Shown here one piece after another: positions 44,722 through 54,851 of a DNA stretch of 64,000 bases. Under the pieces are notes generated by a model, which did no database searches, was not told the DNA's origin, and worked only from the letters and a program-made list of their open reading frames with translations. Each line of letters starts with the position of its first letter. Positions within the stretch are counted from its first letter, which is position 1. Position numbers and translations under genes: made by a program. Source of the stretch: Leptospira sp. WS4.C2 (GTDB lineage: Bacteria; Spirochaetota; Leptospiria; Leptospirales; Leptospiraceae); the NCBI RefSeq assembly GCF_040833985.1, contig NZ_CP162139.1:992001-1056000 (forward strand). The letters run 5' to 3'.

Positions 44722-45525
44722 ATGTGTTTAGTTGTAATCGCATACAGGGTCCATCCCGAGTTTCCTCTTGTCATCGTATCGAATCGAGATGAGTTTTTTG
44801 AAAGACCCACGGGGCCTCTTCAGCTTTGGGAATCGAATCCAAAGGTTCTTGCTGGAAAGGATTTAAAAGCAGGGGGGACTTGGCTTGGTGTGAGTTCTCT
44901 CGGCAAGTTGGCCTTTCTCACCAATGTGCGAAACCTAAAGAAACCCCCGCATCCAAAACCGAAATCTCGGGGAGGGCTTGTTTTGGAATTTTTAAAAACA
45001 TCAAAGGATCTGAATTCTGAGAAATACCGAGACGAAATTCTTAGAACGGCCTCTGACTATGAAGGTTTCAATTTATTTGTATTTGATGGAGAGGTGGCCA
45101 GTTACATCGGTGGGGATCCGTTGCAGTCTCAGATTTTAGAACCAGGATTTCATGCAGTGAGTAATGCCAATTGGAATACGGTTTGGCCCAAAACCGAAAA
45201 ATTGAAATTTGCCGTTGAACAAATGTTTGGTTCTATTTCGAAAGGCCAGGACTGGACTAAAGAAGTGACGCCGGAATTTTTTCGAATGTTAGCTGATTCT
45301 GATTTAGTAAAAGAAGACTCACTTCTTCCCGATACAGGAATTGGCCTCGAACGCGAAAGATATTTATCATCCATCCGAATTCGTGTTCCTGGTTACGGAA
45401 CCCGAGCCTCAACTTTGGTATTTTATGGAAAAGAATCGGTGGAGGTAGTGGAGCGCACTTTCTCCGATCCGCTTTCGAATGAATTTACGGAACGGAGAGA
45501 GGTTTTAGAGTTTAACGAAACTTAG
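44722..45525 (+). CDS. NRDE family protein (TANGO2-like)
   Basis: Begins with MCLVVIAY and the eponymous [11 protein letters not shown] motif, then [20 protein letters not shown] and LTNVRN, all typical for the NRDE/TANGO2 family, whose members fold like N-terminal nucleophile hydrolases with Cys2 as candidate nucleophile after Met removal. Eukaryotic TANGO2 has been linked to heme or lipid handling; the bacterial role is open. It is divergent from the DUF4254 gene and its last 4 bases overlap glyA on the other strand. Confidence 0.9.
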   Translation: MCLVVIAYRVHPEFPLVIVSNRDEFFERPTGPLQLWESNPKVLAGKDLKAGGTWLGVSSLGKLAFLTNVRNLKKPPHPKPKSRGGLVLEFLKTSKDLNSEKYRDEILRTASDYEGFNLFVFDGEVASYIGGDPLQSQILEPGFHAVSNANWNTVWPKTEKLKFAVEQMFGSISKGQDWTKEVTPEFFRMLADSDLVKEDSLLPDTGIGLERERYLSSIRIRVPGYGTRASTLVFYGKESVEVVERTFSDPLSNEFTERREVLEFNET

Positions 45526-46772
45526 TCTTCCAATCGGAATTGTTTCATAGGGAAAGCGGAAGTGATTTCTTTCACAGCTTGTTTCACTTTGGATTCCCAA
45601 GTGGCATCACCAAAATGATCCAGGTAATCGCAGATTAGATTTCCAACCGCTTCGATTTCTTTTTCTTTTAACCCACGAGTGGTAAGAGCGGGAGTTCCCA
45701 GTCGAATTCCGGAAGCAACCGCCGGTGGATTTTTATCAAAAGGAATGGCATTTTTATTTACGGTCACTCCAATATGATCAAGTCCATCCGCTGCGTCTTT
45801 TCCTGTGAGTCCTTTGACAGACACATCTAAAAGAACGATATGATTGTCCGTTCCACCGGAAACCACTCGGAATCCACGTTTTTGGAATACTTCCGAAAGA
45901 ACCTTTGCATTTTTTACCACTTGTTGGATGTAAGTTTTGAAATCAGGTCTTAGGGCTTCGCCAAACGCTACTGCTTTTGCAGCAATCACATGCATGAGTG
46001 GTCCACCCTGGATTCCAGGGAATACTCTTGAGTTCAAAATCTTTTCGTGTTCGCTCGAGGAAAGGATGAGTCCTCCTCTTGGCCCACGTAATGTTTTGTG
46101 AGTGGTGGTAGTGACAAAATCACAAACACCAATCGGAGTCGGGTGTTCGCCCGCAACCACCAAACCAGAGATATGTGCAATGTCGGCCATAATTTTGGCA
46201 CCTATTCCATTCGCAATCTCTCTGAATTTATTAAAATCAATGGTTCTTGGATAAGCGGAAGCACCGACTACAATGAGTTTAGGTTTGTGTTCTTTGGCAA
46301 GTTTTGCCACTTCATCATAATTGATGGTTTCTGTTTTTTCATCTACCCCATAAGGGATGGGTTTGAAATATTTTCCGCTGATATTGACCGCACTACCATG
46401 GGTTAGGTGGCCGCCATGTGCCAAATTCATTCCAAGAAAACTATCTCCTGGTTCGAGAGTCGCAAGAAAAACCGCCATATTCGCCTGAGCACCGCTATGT
46501 GGTTGAACGTTTGCGTATTCTGCTCCGAACATTTTTTTTGCTCGTTCAATTGCAAGTTCTTCTACTTTGTCTGCGTTTTCACAACCGTTGTAGTAACGTT
46601 TCCCAGGATACCCTTCGGCATATTTATTGGTAAGGGTGGAATGGTAGGCTTCGAGGACTGGACGCGAAACAAAGTTTTCACTCGCAATCATTTCGAGGGA
46701 ATGTTCTTGGCGTTCGTCTTCTTTTTTTAATGCAGCGTAAACTTCAGGATCTTGTTTTTCTAAATAACTCAT
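45522..46772 (-). CDS. glyA: Serine hydroxymethyltransferase
   Basis: PLP enzyme interconverting serine and glycine with tetrahydrofolate. 416 residues, standard length. Motifs: [30 protein letters not shown], the [11 protein letters not shown] loop, [19 protein letters not shown], and the PLP lysine in [16 protein letters not shown]. It is the third gene of a rhomboid-lplA-glyA run, overlapping lplA by 4 bp. Confidence 0.98.
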   Translation of the reverse strand: MSYLEKQDPEVYAALKKEDERQEHSLEMIASENFVSRPVLEAYHSTLTNKYAEGYPGKRYYNGCENADKVEELAIERAKKMFGAEYANVQPHSGAQANMAVFLATLEPGDSFLGMNLAHGGHLTHGSAVNISGKYFKPIPYGVDEKTETINYDEVAKLAKEHKPKLIVVGASAYPRTIDFNKFREIANGIGAKIMADIAHISGLVVAGEHPTPIGVCDFVTTTTHKTLRGPRGGLILSSSEHEKILNSRVFPGIQGGPLMHVIAAKAVAFGEALRPDFKTYIQQVVKNAKVLSEVFQKRGFRVVSGGTDNHIVLLDVSVKGLTGKDAADGLDHIGVTVNKNAIPFDKNPPAVASGIRLGTPALTTRGLKEKEIEAVGNLICDYLDHFGDATWESKVKQAVKEITSAFPMKQFRLED

Positions 46773-47638
46773 GTGGGAATTTCTCTGTGGAGTGTATAGT
46801 CTGGATTTTGGTATTTCTTCTTACGAATAGATTCAGATTCCTGGAGGACGAGTTTCCGAAAAGTAGAAAAGTCCGGGCCAAAGAAGGAAATTTTTGAAAA
46901 ATCTTCGGGCTTTGGTTCTCCTAAATAGGAAAATACTTCAGAAACGAGATCTTTTGCCCAAGTACTTTCCGAAAAAAAATCTGGCAAAGAGGTGAGAAAA
47001 TCCTTATGACTTCTTTCTTTGCGATAGTCTGGTTCTTCTGGTGGGTGGTGGAGGACTTCCGCCACTCGTGTGATCAGAGTTTCTTCTAAAATCAAAGTGC
47101 CATGTTGGACAACACAATTACGTTTTCGAAACTGAGCGTTCCCTGAAATCTTTTTAAAAATTCCATTTTTTTCCAAAACCAAATCGGACTTACCCTTGGG
47201 AGAACAATGGATACCTTGTTTACTTAAGGATTTGGCAACAATACCAAGAAGGATATCGTAGGAATCTTTCACAGGAAAGAGTTCTTTTCTTTGATTTAAA
47301 TTTACATAGAGGGAATAGTTGATATTTCCTGTGAGGGAGTGAAATACTGTACCTCCACCGGATGCCCGTCTCGCAATATAACAAAAATTAGGTTTTGGTT
47401 TTTTTTGGAATCCCTTGGTGCGGGCTTCCGTTTCGTATTTAGTTACAACGTCTTCTTTGACATTGCGGAAAGGATTTTCCGAAAGGCCTAAAATAATGGA
47501 ATCTGGATTTTTCCACAGCCTGACCCCCGCAGTGAGATTTTGGGAAACCAACTGGAGAGACAAAGCCTCCTCGATCGCCAAATTATAGTAAGGTGATCTG
47601 GGAGGAATTTGTGGAAAATAGAATACTTTAGAATTCAC
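46769..47638 (-). CDS. lplA: Lipoate-protein ligase A family
   Basis: Attaches lipoate (or octanoate) to E2 and GcvH domains. Visible: [20 protein letters not shown], the RxxGGG lipoate-binding loop, followed by [18 protein letters not shown] with the conserved GNAQ and the catalytic-type Lys just before it, and an LPDFFSES C-terminal block. The 289-residue length includes a shortened accessory domain. It sits in an operon with glyA; GcvH lipoylation and glycine/serine folate metabolism are functionally related, so the link makes sense. LipM/LplJ-type octanoyltransferase activity cannot be excluded. Confidence 0.87.
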   Translation of the reverse strand: MNSKVFYFPQIPPRSPYYNLAIEEALSLQLVSQNLTAGVRLWKNPDSIILGLSENPFRNVKEDVVTKYETEARTKGFQKKPKPNFCYIARRASGGGTVFHSLTGNINYSLYVNLNQRKELFPVKDSYDILLGIVAKSLSKQGIHCSPKGKSDLVLEKNGIFKKISGNAQFRKRNCVVQHGTLILEETLITRVAEVLHHPPEEPDYRKERSHKDFLTSLPDFFSESTWAKDLVSEVFSYLGEPKPEDFSKISFFGPDFSTFRKLVLQESESIRKKKYQNPDYTLHREIPT

Positions 47639-48459
47639 TCGTTGAAGTATTTTTGCGAAGCGTCGTTAAGGAATTTTCGTTCGCTACGAGAAAGGGACTC
47701 CATTCCATTTTTAGAAATTTTTTCCAAAAGTTCATCCACTTTTGTTTTTGCATTTTCTCTTTTGGCCATTTCCTCTTGGTAACGTTTGAATCTACGTTTT
47801 TGTAAATACCGAGACAAAGACCAAGTTGGTAGGGAGGTCGCAGTTTTTTTCCAACCTGTATAGACTTTCATTAAGAAGAGTCCACCAATGGCCCCACCTA
47901 AGTGAGCAAAATGGGCCACTCGTTCCCCTTGCGCAAAAAGAACCATAAGCATGACAATCATCACAAAGTATTTGGCTCGCATGGGAAAAATGAGAAAAAC
48001 AAGAAGTTCACGGTTGGGCCAAGTCATCGCATAAGCAACGAGTAGGCCATAGATACTGGCACTGGCACCAACGACAAGTCCCTGGGGGATGCCAAAAAAA
48101 TGGGCAGCTATGGTACATACCCCACCAAGAAACGCGGTAAACAGGTAGAATTTTAAAAAAGCGCGTTCTCCCCAAATTTCTGCGAGTTCTGAACCAAACA
48201 TCCAAAGGCTCAGCATATTAAAAAGAATATGGAGGAAACTTCCATGCAGAAAAGCGTAACTAACGAGTTGCCAGACCCAACCATTAAAAACCAGTTCTGG
48301 GGTGAGCCCAAAATAGAGTTCTATTAAGGGCGACTGGAAGGTAAGTTTCGTTGCCATCTGCAGGAGAAAGAGAATTGCATTGATTATGATGAGAGTGCGT
48401 ACAACGGGGACCATGGGAGGTCCAAATCGGAGTTCATATCCTGGGTAACGAGAGGCCAT
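47635..48459 (-). CDS. Rhomboid family intramembrane serine protease
   Basis: Six-TM core with the rhomboid signatures: VWQLVSYAFLHGSFLHILFN (the HGSFLHILFN loop before TM2), the catalytic serine in VVGASASIYGLLVAY (GAS in place of GASG) and the catalytic His in VAHFAHLGGAIGGLF. A basic C-terminal tail of about 80 residues (KRRFKRYQEEMAKREN) follows. Start at ATG 48459 gives the usual short N-terminus MASRYPGYELRFG; an upstream start at 48510 would overlap the divergent gene. The C-terminal coupling to lplA is an ATGA overlap. Confidence 0.9.
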   Translation of the reverse strand: MASRYPGYELRFGPPMVPVVRTLIIINAILFLLQMATKLTFQSPLIELYFGLTPELVFNGWVWQLVSYAFLHGSFLHILFNMLSLWMFGSELAEIWGERAFLKFYLFTAFLGGVCTIAAHFFGIPQGLVVGASASIYGLLVAYAMTWPNRELLVFLIFPMRAKYFVMIVMLMVLFAQGERVAHFAHLGGAIGGLFLMKVYTGWKKTATSLPTWSLSRYLQKRRFKRYQEEMAKRENAKTKVDELLEKISKNGMESLSRSERKFLNDASQKYFNE

Positions 48460-48523
48460 AAATTCAAGGTCGCAAATCTTGAGTGACAAGGAAAGTCGAT
48501 TTCCTAGCATCGAGGAAGTGATT

Positions 48524-49471
48524 GTGCAACTCTACGGAGTCCGCGGCTCCATAGCGAGTCCCCTCCGAAACCAAGACTACCGCAAAAAAATTATCGATAT
48601 TCTGGACCTCTACAGGAAAACGGGGGCTCGGGTTTCGGCGGATGAGTTTTGGCAAGACCTCCCTTACCATCTAAAATTTGTCACAGGATCTGACACTACT
48701 TGCGTTTCTGTCACAGACGACGAGGGAGAAGTCTACATTTTGGACATGGGAACGGGTCTCCGGAATTTAGGGGACGAACTTGTTTCAGAATATTTTTCTA
48801 GTAAGTTAAAAAGGACAGTCTCTTTTTTTATCACCCACACCCACTGGGACCATATCCAGGGCCTTCCTTTCTTCAAACCCATTTATTTTCCAGATTTCCT
48901 TCTGAATTTTTATTCTCCGTATTCGGATTTAGAATCCAGGCTTCAAAAACAGCAAGAACCAGAATACTTTCCGGTTTCCTTGGATGGAACGGGGTCCTCT
49001 AAGGACTTTAAACTTTTTTTTCCTGGAGATGTTTTGGAATTTGCATCGGGAATGAAGGTAGAGTGTTACCCACTGAAACATCCGGGTGGGTCTTTTGCTT
49101 ACAAGTTTACAAACAGGGCTGGTAAAATTTTTATTTTTGCCACTGATGCGGAATTTACAGGAGGGGATATGGACTTAATCCATGAATGTTATCCTTTCTT
49201 TGCTGAGGCAGATTTACTCATACTCGACACCCAATACACGTTAGACGAATCTTTCTCCAAGTTTGATTGGGGCCACACGGCATACACTATGTCTGTGAAC
49301 TGCGCCTCCTCTTGGAAGGTAAAGAACTTGGTTTTAACTCATCACGAACCAAGTTACTCCGATGAAAAAATTTACGAAATTTATAATGATGCCAAACTCC
49401 ACAAAGAGCAGTTAGGCGAAAAAAAATTAAAAATTCATTTAGCAAGGGAAGGATTGCGATTCCACCTATAA
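48524..49471 (+). CDS. MBL-fold metallohydrolase (phosphodiesterase/RNase Z-like)
   Basis: Starts with the LYGVRGSI motif that opens a family of stand-alone MBL hydrolases, then [22 protein letters not shown], the zinc motif [31 protein letters not shown] with the bridging Asp, and [10 protein letters not shown]. It should cleave a phosphodiester or related ester; the exact substrate is unknown. I use the GTG at 48524, which has GAGG eight bases ahead and gives the family's N-terminus; a TTG at 48479 in frame would extend it by 15 residues and overlap nothing. It is followed 4 bases later by PBP1A. Confidence 0.8.
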   Translation: MQLYGVRGSIASPLRNQDYRKKIIDILDLYRKTGARVSADEFWQDLPYHLKFVTGSDTTCVSVTDDEGEVYILDMGTGLRNLGDELVSEYFSSKLKRTVSFFITHTHWDHIQGLPFFKPIYFPDFLLNFYSPYSDLESRLQKQQEPEYFPVSLDGTGSSKDFKLFFPGDVLEFASGMKVECYPLKHPGGSFAYKFTNRAGKIFIFATDAEFTGGDMDLIHECYPFFAEADLLILDTQYTLDESFSKFDWGHTAYTMSVNCASSWKVKNLVLTHHEPSYSDEKIYEIYNDAKLHKEQLGEKKLKIHLAREGLRFHL

Positions 49472-49475
49472 TACT

Positions 49476-51893
49476 ATGAACAAAGAAAAAACACTTCGAA
49501 TCACTATTACAACTTTCTTTAGTATTGCACTCCTTGGGGGATTCTTTTTTGGATACATCCTCTCCGAGGTAAACAAAGGAAAAGAGTTACAAAAGTTGGC
49601 GTCTTACCAACCCACAACTCCTACCAAACTCTATGATTCGAATGGGGTTTTGTTTGCAGAGCTTTATCGCCACAAACAAGAATTATTAAAATACAGCGAC
49701 ATTCCTCCTCATGTCATCCATGCCTTTTTATCAGTTGAGGATGATAACTTTTTCAACCATTTCGGAATCGATTTTTTGGCTATTGTACGTGCAGCAATAA
49801 AAAACGTATTCGCTGGACGGATTGTCCAAGGTGGGTCTACTCTCACCCAACAGTTAGCAAAAACCATCTTACAACAAAGGAAAAAAACTTTTGGTCGTAA
49901 GTTTTTAGAGGCACTTCTCACCTTACAAATTGAACAAGAGTATACCAAAGAAGAAATTTTAGAAATTTATTTTAACTTAATTTATTTAGGTCATGGAACC
50001 ACAGGGCTTTCTTCTGCGGCCAATGTTTACTTTCAAAAAGATGTGAGAGATTTAAGCATTGCAGAAGCCGCTATGCTTGCAAGGCTACCGAAAGCTCCTG
50101 TAACTTATTCCCCATTTAAAAATCCGAAAGAAGCAAAACAAGCCCAGATGGTTGTTTTAGGCCTAATGGCTAAAAACGGTTTCATTCCGAAGGACCAGGT
50201 GCAAAAAATCCATGATGATTTTTGGGATCGGTATTGGCCTGTTGTCATCACACAATCTCCTTCTCGTTCCACTTGGGGGGCAAAACTCAACCGAGCTCCT
50301 TATTTTACGGAATGGGTGCGGCAAATTCTAGAGAAGGAACTTGGGGAAGAGGCTTTGTATACGGGTGGTTTACGAGTGTATACAACCATCGACATTAGAA
50401 AACAAGAGATCGCCGAAGAGGAACTCAGAAAAGGCCTAATTGAACAGGATAAATATGCATTTGGAGCAAACTTCCGTTATGTGGGTCGGGCCGACAGGGG
50501 TCTTGTTTCATTGTACAATCTATTCGGTTCTATTTTTCCTGTGGGAGTTCCTTACGTAACAAGTTTGGATGATAGACAAGTATTTCGTCTTCATTTAGAA
50601 AAGGAAATGGCTCCAGCCTTGGAACTATTGACTGACTTTATTCCTTCAGAAAATGAAAGTTCTGCAGTCAAAGAGTTTCAAAGGTCTTCCCTTGTGTTTT
50701 CATCCAATTTACACGTAGAAGGTGCTATTGTCACGATCGACCACCAAACTGGTTATATCCAGACAATGGTGGGTGGTTCCAGGTTCTCTCCGAAAAATCA
50801 GTTCAACCGGGCTATGCAAGCAAGACGCCAAACTGGATCTGCTTTCAAACCCTTTGTATATGCAGCAGCCATCCAAAATAGGGCTGTGGGATCTGGAACG
50901 GGAATTATGGATGCTCCTCTTACAACAATTACCGAAGAAGGAGAAGGGTATTCTCCGCAAGACATCTCGGGTGATTTTAGAGGAATGGTTCCCCTTTCCC
51001 GCGCACTTTCTTTATCTTTAAATATTGTTTCTGTGCAAGTGCTGATGAGGACAGGAACCGACGCAGTCATTGATTTTGCTTCCAAAGTAACAAAAACAAA
51101 TAAAGCTCGGTTTCCCACTGGTCCCGCTTTGGCGCTGGGTGTCGCAGAACTCACTCCTTATGAAATGGCACTAGGTTATTCGATTCTTGCAAACAAAGGA
51201 AAGGATGTGATTCCTTTTAGTGTTCGTTATGTATTGAATCAAAGTGGAACTGTGGTTTATAATAAAGAAAAGGAAGTCCAGGAAACTCTTGCTGAAGAAG
51301 CAAAAAATGGATCCATTCAAATCATTCCCGAGGCCACTGCTTACATCATAAAACAAATGTTAATCGGTGTAGCTATGGGGGGAACTCCCACACAAGCCCT
51401 TCGTGCGGCCGATAAAGGAAATTATAAGGGAGAGTCTGGTGGAAAAACTGGATCCACTTCTTCTTATACCAATGTTTGGTATGCTGGGTTTGACCCGAAA
51501 TACACCTCTATCGTTTGGATGGGATTCGATAAATCCTCTCTTTCTCTTGGTAAAGGGGTGACTGCAGCAGGTGTTGCAGCACCAATTTGGGGTAAAATTT
51601 ATTCTCGTTGGTACAATGAAGGTCCATACCCGGCATTTTATCCGAATGGCCGGGCAGAAGAGATCCCTGCCGATGTGGTGAAGGGAGCCACCTGTGCATT
51701 CAATGGACTTTCTCCAGGGCCGAATTGTCCTTTAGTAGGAAATTTATTTCTAAAACCCATCACCATCGCTGGTCGCACCTTGGCCGTTCCTGGTGGTAGG
51801 CAATGTGATGGTGACCGCGATCATTACCGCTCGATGGACCTAACTGACTTTCTTCAAAGAGAATTAGAAATCTCAGATGAGGAATTAAAATAA
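49476..51893 (+). CDS. Penicillin-binding protein 1A, bifunctional transglycosylase/transpeptidase
   Basis: Class A PBP of the inner membrane. One TM anchor (about residues 9-29), then a GT51 domain with [12 protein letters not shown] and [12 protein letters not shown], then the penicillin-binding transpeptidase with SxxK nucleophile Ser455 in [13 protein letters not shown] at [11 protein letters not shown] and KTG at 657-659 in [12 protein letters not shown]-terminal tail with [12 protein letters not shown] ends the protein. Length of 805 residues is normal. Target of beta-lactams, in a window that also carries a B1 lactamase, though the two loci are 48 kb apart. Confidence 0.96.
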   Translation: MNKEKTLRITITTFFSIALLGGFFFGYILSEVNKGKELQKLASYQPTTPTKLYDSNGVLFAELYRHKQELLKYSDIPPHVIHAFLSVEDDNFFNHFGIDFLAIVRAAIKNVFAGRIVQGGSTLTQQLAKTILQQRKKTFGRKFLEALLTLQIEQEYTKEEILEIYFNLIYLGHGTTGLSSAANVYFQKDVRDLSIAEAAMLARLPKAPVTYSPFKNPKEAKQAQMVVLGLMAKNGFIPKDQVQKIHDDFWDRYWPVVITQSPSRSTWGAKLNRAPYFTEWVRQILEKELGEEALYTGGLRVYTTIDIRKQEIAEEELRKGLIEQDKYAFGANFRYVGRADRGLVSLYNLFGSIFPVGVPYVTSLDDRQVFRLHLEKEMAPALELLTDFIPSENESSAVKEFQRSSLVFSSNLHVEGAIVTIDHQTGYIQTMVGGSRFSPKNQFNRAMQARRQTGSAFKPFVYAAAIQNRAVGSGTGIMDAPLTTITEEGEGYSPQDISGDFRGMVPLSRALSLSLNIVSVQVLMRTGTDAVIDFASKVTKTNKARFPTGPALALGVAELTPYEMALGYSILANKGKDVIPFSVRYVLNQSGTVVYNKEKEVQETLAEEAKNGSIQIIPEATAYIIKQMLIGVAMGGTPTQALRAADKGNYKGESGGKTGSTSSYTNVWYAGFDPKYTSIVWMGFDKSSLSLGKGVTAAGVAAPIWGKIYSRWYNEGPYPAFYPNGRAEEIPADVVKGATCAFNGLSPGPNCPLVGNLFLKPITIAGRTLAVPGGRQCDGDRDHYRSMDLTDFLQRELEISDEELK

Positions 51894-52162
51894 GTTTTTA
51901 GTTTTATCTGCCGCAATTTCTCCTCTCAAAGAAACAATGGGGAGGAGAAATTCACTGTTTCTACTCGATCCAAACACAAACACATAAGATCTGGATTGGA
52001 TTTTTTCCAAGAAGGAGCCTACCTACCTACACTCCTCTTCACTTTTTAGGCAATTTATTTCTAATTCATCATTGTGCGTACAATTTAAGCATTTTGGGCC
52101 TTATTTTACCCATCTGACTTTCCCATTTGCCCTTCCTTTTGCCTTTTTAGGCCCTTTGGCTC
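51894..52162. other. Intergenic region behind PBP1A
   Basis: About 270 bases with no credible gene. It contains an 11-bp perfect inverted repeat (AATTTCTCCTC at 51915-51925, complement at 51942-51952, 16-base loop) without a following T-run, most likely part of the 3' end of the PBP1A message. The rest is pyrimidine-rich sequence leading to the sigma-54 promoter. Confidence 0.55.
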
Positions 52163-52179
52163 TGGCACGATAGTTGCAT
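52163..52179 (+). promoter_or_regulatory. Sigma-54 (RpoN) promoter of the small exported repeat protein
   Basis: TGGCACGATAGTTGCAT matches the -24/-12 consensus TGGCAC-N5-TTGCA at every conserved position, with the GG and GC doublets exactly ten bases apart. Transcription would begin near 52189, leaving a short leader with a strong GGAGGGA ribosome-binding site before the ATG at 52212. Transcription from such promoters needs an enhancer-binding activator; no obvious activator gene or upstream palindrome was identified nearby. Confidence 0.85.
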
Positions 52180-52211
52180 CATAGTAAGGGAACCATTGGT
52201 TCGGAGGGAAT

Positions 52212-52652
52212 ATGAAAAAAGCAATTCTACCCATTCTAGTTTTGGCACTCACTGCTTCCATTTCTGCCGGCGAGTCTTCTTTTATGAATGAAGACCTTGA
52301 TTCCCTCATTAGCCAATACGACAAAGATACTTTGACCGCAATCTCTAACGAACTTGTAAAACTTGCCAGTGATGAAGAGGGGATGGGAGAGTTTGATTTA
52401 GCTTCCGGACATTATTCGCGAGCAATTAAAATTAGAGAAGCAATCGGAATGAGCGAACATAAAAGTTTTGCTTCCATTCAGTACTTAGCAAGCCTTGCTC
52501 ATTCTAAAGCAGGAAACTTTTGCGAAGCTTCCACACATGCTAAAAAAGCAAGTGAAGGATTCCGCCAACATGGAATTACTAAATTTGAACAAAAAGCAAA
52601 TCTAGAACATAAAGAATACGCACGAGCTTGTGCGGTTGTAGCTTTTAGATAA
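52212..52652 (+). CDS. Small exported helical-repeat (TPR-like) protein under sigma-54 control
   Basis: A 146-residue protein with a signal peptide (MKKAILPILVLALTASISAG) and a mature part resembling two to three TPR units: GEFDLASGHYSRAIKIREAI, then SFASIQYLASLAHSKAGNFC and EASTHAKKASEGFRQHG. Tetratricopeptide proteins usually mediate protein contacts; a role in the periplasm is implied by the signal peptide. The promoter upstream makes it likely to be induced under nitrogen, or another RpoN-linked, condition. No family name recognised. Confidence 0.75.
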   Translation: MKKAILPILVLALTASISAGESSFMNEDLDSLISQYDKDTLTAISNELVKLASDEEGMGEFDLASGHYSRAIKIREAIGMSEHKSFASIQYLASLAHSKAGNFCEASTHAKKASEGFRQHGITKFEQKANLEHKEYARACAVVAFR

Positions 52653-52691
52653 CACTATGTAATAATTCTTTCTAGAGATGGTTACCCTTTT

Positions 52692-52711
52692 TTGATTCTT
52701 CTTCGAATCAA
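52692..52711. repeat. Inverted repeat between the repeat-protein gene and the convergent lipoprotein gene
   Basis: TTGATTC (52692-52698) and GAATCAA (52705-52711) form a 7-bp perfect stem around TTCTTC, overlapping the stop codon of the minus-strand gene. T-run lies on the wrong side for a terminator in either direction, so a role in transcript ends is doubtful. Confidence 0.35.
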
Positions 52712-53355
52712 TCCAACTTCACGTGGTTGTACACGTGGGGTTGGAATTCTTTTTTCCCATATTTCAATTTAGCTTTTTCAAACAAACTTGACTTGGTGTA
52801 AGGTTGGTCTGATTCCCAAGCGATACCAAAGTTTGCCTCACTGTATCCCGATTCATATTGTAAAGGGTAAAGTGATTTTCCATCATAATAATACAATAAT
52901 CGATGGTTCGTCGAACTTCTATTTTGCGAAAGATAGGAAGAACAAGGAAAAATTGTTAACCAATCTTTGCCAAGAGGTGCCGTTTTGGTTTTTTGATTAG
53001 AATTACATTTTACTTCATTGATCAAATCTGTTTGAAATAAAACCCAATCCCCAGATTTTTCAAAGGTTCCAGTTCCTTGTTTTTGGTGAAATTCGGAATG
53101 ACCTTCGTATACTCTCCATTCACTCCAAGTTTTTGTGAATGTGGAATTAGTCTGTAAATGGATATCTTCTTTCCAATACAATTGGAATTGTTTGGATCCA
53201 TAGGCAGATTTTTTTTCAGCAGGACGTGAATAGAATCCCAGCGCGATTTTCTGATCTCTTGCGGCATCCACAGGAAGGGAACGAATCCATTCCAATTTGG
53301 GAGTGCATTGCGATAGACTCAAAAGTAGGATCGAAACGGAAAGAATGCGAATCAT
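52708..53355 (-). CDS. Lipoprotein of unknown function
   Basis: Not recognised. I take the ATG at 53355, which gives a typical lipoprotein signal (IRILSVSILLLSLSQC) and keeps the gene clear of the MBOAT stop at 53405; a longer frame from 53445 would overlap it. The mature domain of about 200 residues is beta-rich with many aromatic residues (GSKQFQLYWKEDIHL, TWSEWRVYEGHSEFHQ, HRLLYYYDGKSLYPLQYESG), and one cysteine pair (KCNSN and FPCSS). By distance it belongs to the SppA-MBOAT transcript. Confidence 0.7.
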   Translation of the reverse strand: MIRILSVSILLLSLSQCTPKLEWIRSLPVDAARDQKIALGFYSRPAEKKSAYGSKQFQLYWKEDIHLQTNSTFTKTWSEWRVYEGHSEFHQKQGTGTFEKSGDWVLFQTDLINEVKCNSNQKTKTAPLGKDWLTIFPCSSYLSQNRSSTNHRLLYYYDGKSLYPLQYESGYSEANFGIAWESDQPYTKSSLFEKAKLKYGKKEFQPHVYNHVKLD

Positions 53356-53404
53356 TCTTTCCGAACTTTTGTCAATGTCCCTACTTATGCGAAGAAGGAA
53401 AGAT

Positions 53405-54832
53405 TTAGAACTGGAAGTAAATAAAATCTTGTCCACCGTCGCCAAAGATTCCGAGTAATAATAAAATCACTACTGATAGAAAGGGAAGGAGGATATTTTG
53501 GTAAGGTTTTAGTTTTTCATAAACAAAGTTTGAATATTGGAACCAATTGAACATAAGTCCAAGTGCAATGAAGGTCGGAAGTTCATCTACCCGACTCAAC
53601 GTTTCTCCCGTATTCCTGAATGTCAAAACACCTTTAAAGATTTCAAAGGCGACATTCATCGATTCCTCCCCTCTCGCTGCAGACCGGAAAAAAACACCGG
53701 AAAAAGAAAATACGATAAAGATAACAATGGTTCTTATCACTCCCACAAACGGGATCGTGTCGGGGAGGAATTTCTTTTTGCCGCGACCTAAATACAGTGA
53801 TCTTTCGATCCATATCAAAGCCCCCAAATAGGCTCCCCAAAACACAAAGGCCCAGTTGGCTCCGTGCCAAAGTCCCCCAAGGCACATTGTGATGAAAGAG
53901 TTCACATTGGAACGAAAGATACTGCCCTTACTTCCCCCGAGAGGGATATAGATATAATCGCGTAACCAAGAAGAAAGTGTAATATGCCATCTAGACCAAA
54001 GTTCCCGAAACGATTGGGAAAAAAATGGTCCTTGGAAGTTTTCTGGAATTTCATACCCAAGTAAATTGGCCGATCCACGCGCCATATCAGTGTATCCAGA
54101 AAAGTCGCAGTACACTTGTACGGCGAAGGCGAGGACACTGAAAAATATGGAAAAACTATCGAATTTGGACGGATCCATAAAGATAGGGGAGATGATTGGA
54201 GCAATGTTTTCGGCAATGATTACTTTCTTAAAAAGACCACCGATAATCAAAAACAGACCTTTTTTCATTCGGTCGGAATCGATTGTGGGATGGTCTAGTT
54301 GGGGAAGGAAATCCTGAGAACGCATGATCGGTCCCGCGATCAATTGTGGGAAAAAAAGTATGAATAAAAAATAATCCACGGCGGACATTCTTTTTTCAAT
54401 GATTCCTCTGTGGATGTCTACTTGCACTGCAATGATTTGGAAGGTATAAAAACTAATTGCAAGTGGTAAAAAGATACTCCATGAACCAGAGATCTCTTTA
54501 AAAGCAGGATAACCTGTAAGCGAAAAAAGAGAACCAGTGACGAAGTAGAAGTATTTGAAAAAACCTAAATTGATTAAGTTTAATGCAACAATGGCAAATA
54601 GTAAATGGCTGTATTTTTCCCCTTTGTCTTTTTTGCGAAAGATCCATTCACTAAATCCATAGTTAACTAAAATGACTAGTAGGAAGTGGAACAAAAAAGG
54701 AAAACTGAAATAGGCGTAAAAAATTAAGGAAGAAATAACCAGTAAAGGTTTTCTTCCTTTTTGAGGAATATTCCAGTAAATTAAATATGTGAACGCAAAA
54801 AGTAGTAAATAGGGAATAGAATTAAATAACAT
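53405..54832 (-). CDS. MBOAT family O-acyltransferase (AlgI/DltB-like)
   Basis: Polytopic membrane enzyme that moves acyl groups across or at the membrane to surface polysaccharides or other acceptors. Conserved region FRELWSRWHITLSSWLRDYI and the catalytic His in GLWHGANWAFVFWGAYLG are present, in about eleven TM helices, 475 residues. AlgI-type genes normally sit with an AlgJ/AlgX-like SGNH partner; none is next to this one. The gene follows sppA by 19 bases on the same strand. Confidence 0.92.
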   Translation of the reverse strand: MLFNSIPYLLLFAFTYLIYWNIPQKGRKPLLVISSLIFYAYFSFPFLFHFLLVILVNYGFSEWIFRKKDKGEKYSHLLFAIVALNLINLGFFKYFYFVTGSLFSLTGYPAFKEISGSWSIFLPLAISFYTFQIIAVQVDIHRGIIEKRMSAVDYFLFILFFPQLIAGPIMRSQDFLPQLDHPTIDSDRMKKGLFLIIGGLFKKVIIAENIAPIISPIFMDPSKFDSFSIFFSVLAFAVQVYCDFSGYTDMARGSANLLGYEIPENFQGPFFSQSFRELWSRWHITLSSWLRDYIYIPLGGSKGSIFRSNVNSFITMCLGGLWHGANWAFVFWGAYLGALIWIERSLYLGRGKKKFLPDTIPFVGVIRTIVIFIVFSFSGVFFRSAARGEESMNVAFEIFKGVLTFRNTGETLSRVDELPTFIALGLMFNWFQYSNFVYEKLKPYQNILLPFLSVVILLLLGIFGDGGQDFIYFQF

Positions 54833-54851
54833 TGATTAGTTGGCCTTGAAA

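Noticed and set aside
52692..52711. Hairpin as terminator of the repeat-protein gene
   Set aside because: The T-run lies before the stem on the plus strand and would be A-run after it on the minus strand, so it fits neither orientation.
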